From an uncultured Oscillospiraceae bacterium (GTDB lineage Bacteria; Bacillota; Clostridia; Oscillospirales; Oscillospiraceae): a DNA stretch of 64,000 nt. The DNA is taken from assembly GCA_947599875.1 (NCBI GenBank), contig CANQFV010000001.1, positions 1-64,000 on the forward strand, in the 5' to 3' direction. Under the pieces are notes generated by a model, which made no database searches, was not told where the DNA came from, and was given only the letters and a program-made list of their open reading frames with translations. The translations under genes and the position numbers were made by a program. Below are positions 59,558 to 64,000 of this stretch, piece after piece (positions within the stretch are counted from its first letter, which is position 1; each line of letters opens with the position of its first letter).

Positions 59558-62092
59558 ATGAAGTATGATTTTGCAAAAATCGAGAAAAAATGGCAGGACA
59601 TCTGGGAGGAGGAGCGCCCCTTCCGGGCGGAGACCGATTCCGATAAGCCCAAATTCTACGGTCTTATCGAGTTCCCGTATCCCTCGGGAGACGGCCTGCA
59701 TGTGGGCCACCCCAGGCCCTACACGGCGATGGACATCATCGCCCGGAAGCGCCGGATGGAGGGGTACAACGTCCTTTTCCCCATCGGCTTTGACGCCTTC
59801 GGCCTGCCTACGGAGAATTTCGCCATCAAGAACCACGTCCATCCCCACGACGTGACGAAGCGGAACATCGCCCGCTTCACCCAGCAGCTGAAGATGCTGG
59901 GCTACTCCTTCGACTGGGATCGGGTGGTGGACACCACGGATCCGGAGTATTACAAGTGGACCCAGTGGATCTTTATCCAGATGTTCAAGAAGGGCCTGGC
60001 CTATAAGTCCCACATGCCCGTGAACTGGTGTACCAGCTGCAAGTGCGTCCTGGCCAACGAGGAAGTGGTCAACGGCGTCTGCGAGCGGTGCGGCAGCGAG
60101 GTGGTGCGCCGGGAGAAGAGCCAGTGGATGCTGAAGATCACGGCCTACGCCCAGCGCCTGCTGGACGATTTGGACGATGTGGACTTTATCGACCGGGTCA
60201 AGACCCAGCAGCGCAACTGGATCGGCCGCTCCGTCGGCGCGGAGGCGGACTTTGACACCACCGAGGGGGACAAGCTGCGGATCTTCACCACCCGCCCCGA
60301 CACCATGTTCGGCGCCACCTACATGGTCATCTCCCCCGAACACGCCATTTTGAAAAAATGGGCGCCTAAGTTTGAAAATCCCCAGGAGATCGCCGATTAC
60401 CAGGCCGCCGCCGCCAGAAAGTCCGACTTTGAGCGCACCGAGGTGGCCAAGGACAAGACCGGCGTGGAGATCAAGGGCGTGCGGGCCATCAACCCCGTAA
60501 CCGGGAAGCAGATCCCCATCTACATCTCCGACTACGTCCTGGCTACCTACGGCACCGGCGCCATTATGGCCGTTCCGGCCCACGACGAGCGGGACTGGGA
60601 CTTCGCCAAGAAATTCGGCCTGCCCATCATCGAGGTGGTCAAGGGCGGCGACGTGGAAAAGGCCGCCTTCACCGACTGCGAGACCGGCGTCATGGTGAAC
60701 TCCGGCTTTTTGGACGGACTCACTGTGGAGCAGGCCAAGAAGAAGATCACCCAGTGGCTCACGGACAACGGCGTGGGCTGTGAGAAGGTGAACTTCAAGC
60801 TGCGAGACTGGGTCTTCTCCCGCCAGCGCTACTGGGGCGAACCCATCCCCATTGTCCACTGCCCCAAGTGCGGCTACGTCCCCGTGCCGGAGGAGGAGCT
60901 GCCCCTGCGCCTGCCGGAGGTGGAGAACTACGAGCCGACCGATGACGGGGAAAGCCCCCTCTCCAAGATGACCGACTGGGTGAACACCACCTGTCCCCAC
61001 TGCGGCGGCCCGGCCAAGCGCGAGACGGACACCATGCCCCAGTGGGCCGGCTCCAGCTGGTATTTCCTGCGGTACATGGATCCCCACAACCACGACGCCC
61101 TGGCCTCCAAGGAGGCCCTGGCCTACTGGTCGCCGGTGGATTGGTACAACGGCGGCATGGAGCATACAACGCTCCACCTGCTCTACAGCCGTTTCTGGCA
61201 TAAGTTCCTCTACGACATCGGCGTGGTGCCCACCAAGGAGCCTTACGCCAAGCGCACCAGCCACGGCATGATCCTGGGCCTCAACCCCCACGCCTTTGAG
61301 AACCTGTCCGACCAGGAGCGGGAGGCGCTTGTCTCCCAGTACGGCGGGGAGGAGGGGGCCAGGGCCCACCTTCTGGAGAAGTACGGCGAGATGTCCATCC
61401 ACCCCATCGTCAAGATGTCCAAGTCCCTGGGGAACGTGGTGAACCCCGACGACGTGGTCAAGACCTACGGCGCCGACACCCTGCGCACCTACATCATGTT
61501 CCTGGGCGACTTTGAGAAGGCCGCCCCCTGGCAGGACAACGCCGTCAAGGGCTGCAAGCGGTTTTTGGACAGGATCTGGAACATGGCCGAGCAGCGCATC
61601 GGCGGGGACGAGAAGCTCAGCCCGGCCAATGAGGCCGCTGTCAACCGCACCATCAAGAAGGTGGGGGAGGACATCGACTCCATGAAGTTCAACACCGCCA
61701 TCGCCAGCCTCATGGCCCTGGTGAACGCCTTCTCCGAGAACGCCCCGTCCCGCGGGGATATCCGCGCCCTTCTCACGCTGCTGTCCCCCTTCGCCCCCCA
61801 CATCGCCGAGGAGCTTTGGGAGATCCAGGGCTTTGAGGGCCGGGCGGCCGACGCGGCGTGGCCCGCGTATGACGAGAGCAAGATGGTGGAGAGCCGCAAG
61901 GAGATCGCCATCCAGATCAACGGCAAGCTCCGCGCCACAGCCGTGGTGCCCGTGGACGCCGGGGACGACACAGTCCTGGACATCGTCAAGAGCCAGGACA
62001 AGGTGGCCAAGGCCCTGGAGGGAATGGAGATCGTCAAGACCATCGTGGTGAAAAACAAGCTGGTGAACCTTATTCTTCGCCCCGCAAAATAA
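59558..62092 (+). CDS. leuS: Leucyl-tRNA synthetase
   Basis: An 844-residue class I aminoacyl-tRNA synthetase that charges tRNA-Leu. The HIGH motif is HVGH in [15 protein letters not shown] (about residue 49). The CP1 editing domain (about 220-400) has [19 protein letters not shown] and [15 protein letters not shown]. The KMSKS loop lies near 620 ([15 protein letters not shown]). The C-terminal anticodon and tRNA-binding parts are complete. The 35-nt gap from rsfS leaves no room for a T-box leader, so leucine-tRNA control is not visible. Confidence 0.98.
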   Translation: MKYDFAKIEKKWQDIWEEERPFRAETDSDKPKFYGLIEFPYPSGDGLHVGHPRPYTAMDIIARKRRMEGYNVLFPIGFDAFGLPTENFAIKNHVHPHDVTKRNIARFTQQLKMLGYSFDWDRVVDTTDPEYYKWTQWIFIQMFKKGLAYKSHMPVNWCTSCKCVLANEEVVNGVCERCGSEVVRREKSQWMLKITAYAQRLLDDLDDVDFIDRVKTQQRNWIGRSVGAEADFDTTEGDKLRIFTTRPDTMFGATYMVISPEHAILKKWAPKFENPQEIADYQAAAARKSDFERTEVAKDKTGVEIKGVRAINPVTGKQIPIYISDYVLATYGTGAIMAVPAHDERDWDFAKKFGLPIIEVVKGGDVEKAAFTDCETGVMVNSGFLDGLTVEQAKKKITQWLTDNGVGCEKVNFKLRDWVFSRQRYWGEPIPIVHCPKCGYVPVPEEELPLRLPEVENYEPTDDGESPLSKMTDWVNTTCPHCGGPAKRETDTMPQWAGSSWYFLRYMDPHNHDALASKEALAYWSPVDWYNGGMEHTTLHLLYSRFWHKFLYDIGVVPTKEPYAKRTSHGMILGLNPHAFENLSDQEREALVSQYGGEEGARAHLLEKYGEMSIHPIVKMSKSLGNVVNPDDVVKTYGADTLRTYIMFLGDFEKAAPWQDNAVKGCKRFLDRIWNMAEQRIGGDEKLSPANEAAVNRTIKKVGEDIDSMKFNTAIASLMALVNAFSENAPSRGDIRALLTLLSPFAPHIAEELWEIQGFEGRAADAAWPAYDESKMVESRKEIAIQINGKLRATAVVPVDAGDDTVLDIVKSQDKVAKALEGMEIVKTIVVKNKLVNLILRPAK

Positions 62093-62106
62093 AAAGCAAT
62101 TTCTTA

Positions 62107-62135
62107 TTGACAATCGGGCGGGAAGTCATTATAAT
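62107..62135 (+). promoter_or_regulatory. Consensus SigA promoter of rpsU
   Basis: A perfect TTGACA (62107-62112), a 17-nt spacer and a perfect TATAAT (62130-62135), giving a short leader of about 60 nt. Confidence 0.93.
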
Positions 62136-62202
62136 AGTCAATGCTGAATTGAAGCTTTCGGCAAAGATTAAAGATCGCATGTGTCGGAGGGAGGGGAAAT
62201 AG

Positions 62203-62388
62203 ATGTCAGAAGTCCATGTGAAGGAAAACGAGTCTCTGGACAGTGCGCTGAAGAGATTTAAGCGCAACTGCGCCAAGGCGGGCGTCCTCGCCGACCTCCG
62301 GAAGAAGGAGTATTACCAGAGTCCTTCCGTCAAGCGCCGCAAGAAGTCTGAGGCGGCTCGCAAGAACAAGAACAAGCGCTACTATTAA
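62203..62388 (+). CDS. rpsU: 30S ribosomal protein S21
   Basis: A 61-residue basic small-subunit protein. [22 protein letters not shown] is the S21 signature, followed by [29 protein letters not shown] in parts. It is a one-gene unit between a consensus promoter and a strong terminator, which fits high expression. The common partners yqeY or dnaG are absent. Confidence 0.97.
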   Translation: MSEVHVKENESLDSALKRFKRNCAKAGVLADLRKKEYYQSPSVKRRKKSEAARKNKNKRYY

Positions 62389-62395
62389 AAAACTT

Positions 62396-62428
62396 TCAAT
62401 CCGGCCACCCCTGGCCGGATTGAGTTTT
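62396..62428 (+). terminator. Intrinsic terminator of rpsU
   Basis: A 12-bp perfect stem TCAATCCGGCCA/TGGCCGGATTGA with loop CCCC, followed by GTTTT. Confidence 0.92.
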
Positions 62429-62465
62429 AACCTTCTCCCTTTTACATTTTAACGAGGTGAAAATT

Positions 62466-63314
62466 ATGCCGGAACAGTACGAAATCGTCAGAAAAAGGGC
62501 GCTTACGCCGGATATAACAAGCATTTCCGTTTACGCGCCCCTGATCGCGAGGAAGGCCAGAGCGGGGCAGTTCATCATCCTCCGCGCCGGCCATGACGGG
62601 GAGCGGATCCCCCTTACCGTCTCCTCCACCCAGGGGGATCTTGTCACCGTGGTGTTCCAGAAGGTGGGGGACTCCACCATGACCCTGGACGAGATCCCGG
62701 AGGGCGGGTGCCTCACGGACTTCGTGGGGCCGCTGGGCCTGCCCACGCCTGTGGACGGGGTAAAGCGCGCCGCCGTGGTGGGCGGCGGATTGGGCTGTGC
62801 CATCGCCCTGCCTGTGGCCAAGGCGCTCCACGACGCCGGGGCACAGGTTGACCTTATCGGCGGCTTCAGGACGAAGGACATCGTGATCCTGGAGGAGGAT
62901 ATGGCCCGGGCCTGCGATAACCTGTATATCTGCACGGACGACGGCTCCTACGGCTACAGCGGCTTCACCACGGGCAAGCTGGAGGAGCTTCTGAGATCCG
63001 GGGAGAAGTACGACCGGGTGTACGCCATCGGGCCTCTGGTAATGATGAAATTTGTCTGCCGCCTGACAAAGGGCTACGACATCCCCACCATCGTCAGCAT
63101 GAACCCCATTATGATCGACGGTACCGGGATGTGCGGCTGCTGCCGGGTGACGGTGGACGGCCAGGTGAAATTCGCCTGTGTGGACGGGCCGGACTTTGAC
63201 GGCCACAAGATCGACTTTGACGAGACCATCGCCCGCGCCGCCACTTATAAGGAATTTGAGCAGCGCAGGCGGGAGAACCACAAATGCAGATTGGAGGGGA
63301 TGAACAATGGCTGA
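62466..63314 (+). CDS. NfnA-like FAD/NAD-binding [2Fe-2S] oxidoreductase subunit
   Basis: A 282-residue flavoprotein of the sulfide/dihydroorotate-dehydrogenase-like group. GAGGTG lies 6 nt before the ATG at 62466; the GTG at 62457 is inside that site. It has an FAD-binding barrel (ARAGQFIILRAG, GERIPLTVSS), an NAD-binding domain (AAVVGGGLGCAIALPVAKAL) and a C-terminal [2Fe-2S] site (GTGMCGCCRVTVDGQVKFACVDGP in parts). With the next gene it forms the two subunits of NADH-dependent ferredoxin:NADP oxidoreductase or glutamate-synthase-like enzymes used by anaerobes to balance NAD, NADP and ferredoxin. Confidence 0.92.
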   Translation: MPEQYEIVRKRALTPDITSISVYAPLIARKARAGQFIILRAGHDGERIPLTVSSTQGDLVTVVFQKVGDSTMTLDEIPEGGCLTDFVGPLGLPTPVDGVKRAAVVGGGLGCAIALPVAKALHDAGAQVDLIGGFRTKDIVILEEDMARACDNLYICTDDGSYGYSGFTTGKLEELLRSGEKYDRVYAIGPLVMMKFVCRLTKGYDIPTIVSMNPIMIDGTGMCGCCRVTVDGQVKFACVDGPDFDGHKIDFDETIARAATYKEFEQRRRENHKCRLEGMNNG

Positions 63315-64000
63315 CATGACGCCGGAGAAGACGAAAATGCCGGAGCAGGCGCCGGAGGTGAGGAACAAGAACTTCCTGGAGGTTGCCCAGGGCTACACGC
63401 CGGAGCTGGCCCAGAAGGAGTCCCAGAGGTGCCTGGGGTGCAAGAATCCCCGGTGCGTGGAGGGGTGCCCCGTTAACGTGCCCATCCCGGAGTTTATCGG
63501 CGCCGTCCAGCGCGGGGATATGGAGGGGGCCTACAGGGCCATCTCCCGGGCCAACGCCCTTCCCGCCGTGTGCGGCCGCGTCTGTCCCCAGGAGAGCCAG
63601 TGCGAGGGCCGCTGTGTCCGCGGCATCCGCGGCGAGAGCGTGGGGATCGGCCGCCTGGAGCGGTACGTCGCCGACTGGGCGCTGGAAAACGGCGTGTCAA
63701 GCGACGAGATGGATCCCCCAAACGGCCACAAGGTGGCCGTGGTGGGTTCAGGCCCCGCGGGCCTCACCTGCGCCGGGGAGCTGGCGAAAAAGGGCTACTC
63801 CGTCACCATCTTCGAGGCTTTCCATGTGGCTGGCGGCGTGTTGAGCTACGGGATCCCGGAGTTCCGCCTGCCCAAGTCTATCGTGGAAAAAGAGGTGGCC
63901 AACTTGGAGCGCATGGGCGTGGAGATCCGCCTCAACATGGTGATCGGCAAGATCATGAGCATCGACGATCTCTTTGAGAGCGGCTATGAGGCCGTCTTTA
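63307..64000 (+). CDS. NfnB/GltA-type NADPH-dependent oxidoreductase, 5' part (cut by window end)
   Basis: The first 231 residues of a GltA-type flavoprotein that runs off the right edge. The ATG at 63307 overlaps the end of the NfnA-like gene by 8 nt, so the two are coupled. The N-terminus carries two 4Fe-4S sites, CLGCKNPRCVEGCPVNVPIP and CGRVCPQESQCEGRCV. The FAD loop VAVVGSGPAGLTCAGELAKKG and GGVLSYGIPEFRLPK follow. It is annotated as glutamate synthase small subunit in many genomes, but with an NfnA partner and no large subunit here, NfnB of the electron-bifurcating transhydrogenase is the better guess. Confidence 0.92.
   Translation, partial: MADMTPEKTKMPEQAPEVRNKNFLEVAQGYTPELAQKESQRCLGCKNPRCVEGCPVNVPIPEFIGAVQRGDMEGAYRAISRANALPAVCGRVCPQESQCEGRCVRGIRGESVGIGRLERYVADWALENGVSSDEMDPPNGHKVAVVGSGPAGLTCAGELAKKGYSVTIFEAFHVAGGVLSYGIPEFRLPKSIVEKEVANLERMGVEIRLNMVIGKIMSIDDLFESGYEAVF

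Noticed and set aside
59456-62113. Long open frame antisense to leuS
   Set aside because: leuS is complete with HVGH and KMSKS motifs. The antisense frame is a by-product of high GC content and has low-complexity, non-family sequence.

Overview
The window is GC-rich, densely coded chromosomal DNA from a Bacillota bacterium. A gut-type member of the Oscillospiraceae/Eubacteriales is most likely. The support is a PolC-type replicative polymerase, a pyrH-frr-uppS-cdsA-dxr-rseP-ispG-polC cluster, a perfect CIRCE element ahead of groESL, strong AGGAGG ribosome sites, SLH-domain and LCP envelope proteins, and a GGGtGRT/NifU-like gene pair that is common in anaerobic clostridia. The species cannot be named from the sequence. 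I found no rRNA, tRNA, CRISPR array, prophage or complete insertion sequence.

Layout. 0-5.4 kb: a ROK glucokinase, two poorly known genes (DUF6873-like and DUF3810-like), and an SLH-anchored polysaccharide deacetylase. 5.6-9.6 kb: an AraC regulator divergent from a large GH127 beta-L-arabinofuranosidase lipoprotein. 10.1-11.9 kb: the GGGtGRT/NifU-like operon. 12-18.3 kb: accessory regulators, namely a PHP phosphoesterase, an XRE-membrane protein, a small AT-richer island (lipoprotein, DUF6442-like, XRE), an M48 protease and a PadR/DUF4097 module with a clear operator. 18.3-29.7 kb: the housekeeping run pyrH to polC, joining nucleotide, translation, isoprenoid, phospholipid and replication functions. 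29.8-35.5 kb: a YARHG-domain kinase-like receptor, a DUF362 ferredoxin-like protein, an rRNA methyltransferase and a lipid kinase. 35.5-37.6 kb: groES-groEL under HrcA/CIRCE control. 38.2-50.3 kb: rpe-recR, a TrmH methylase, dprA-topA-trmFO, plsX-rnc, an Elp3-like radical SAM protein, and an ECF sigma factor with a membrane partner. 50.7-64 kb: smc-ftsY-rdgB-yhbY, a nadD-yqeK fusion, an LCP protein, rsfS-leuS, rpsU, and the two-subunit NfnAB/GltA-type oxidoreductase, cut by the window edge.

The most unusual content lies between genes. Four full copies, one internally deleted copy and one fragment of a 175-230 nt structured repeat sit at gene 3' ends (5402-5575, 9665-9829, 9986-10030, 31932-32105, 37632-37863, 50435-50628). 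Each full copy folds into four consecutive hairpins. The sequences of the stems differ between copies but stay paired, while certain loops and linkers are invariant. I do not recognise this family, and it is my main candidate for something undescribed. A second family carries a GGGGACGGTTC core (1-260 and 9864-9914), and a third carries GTAGGGGCCG hairpins (37920-38026).

Start codons were chosen by ribosome-binding-site position and family N-termini. Notable choices are TTG for smc, GTG for dprA and for the XRE-membrane gene, and internal ATGs for several others.
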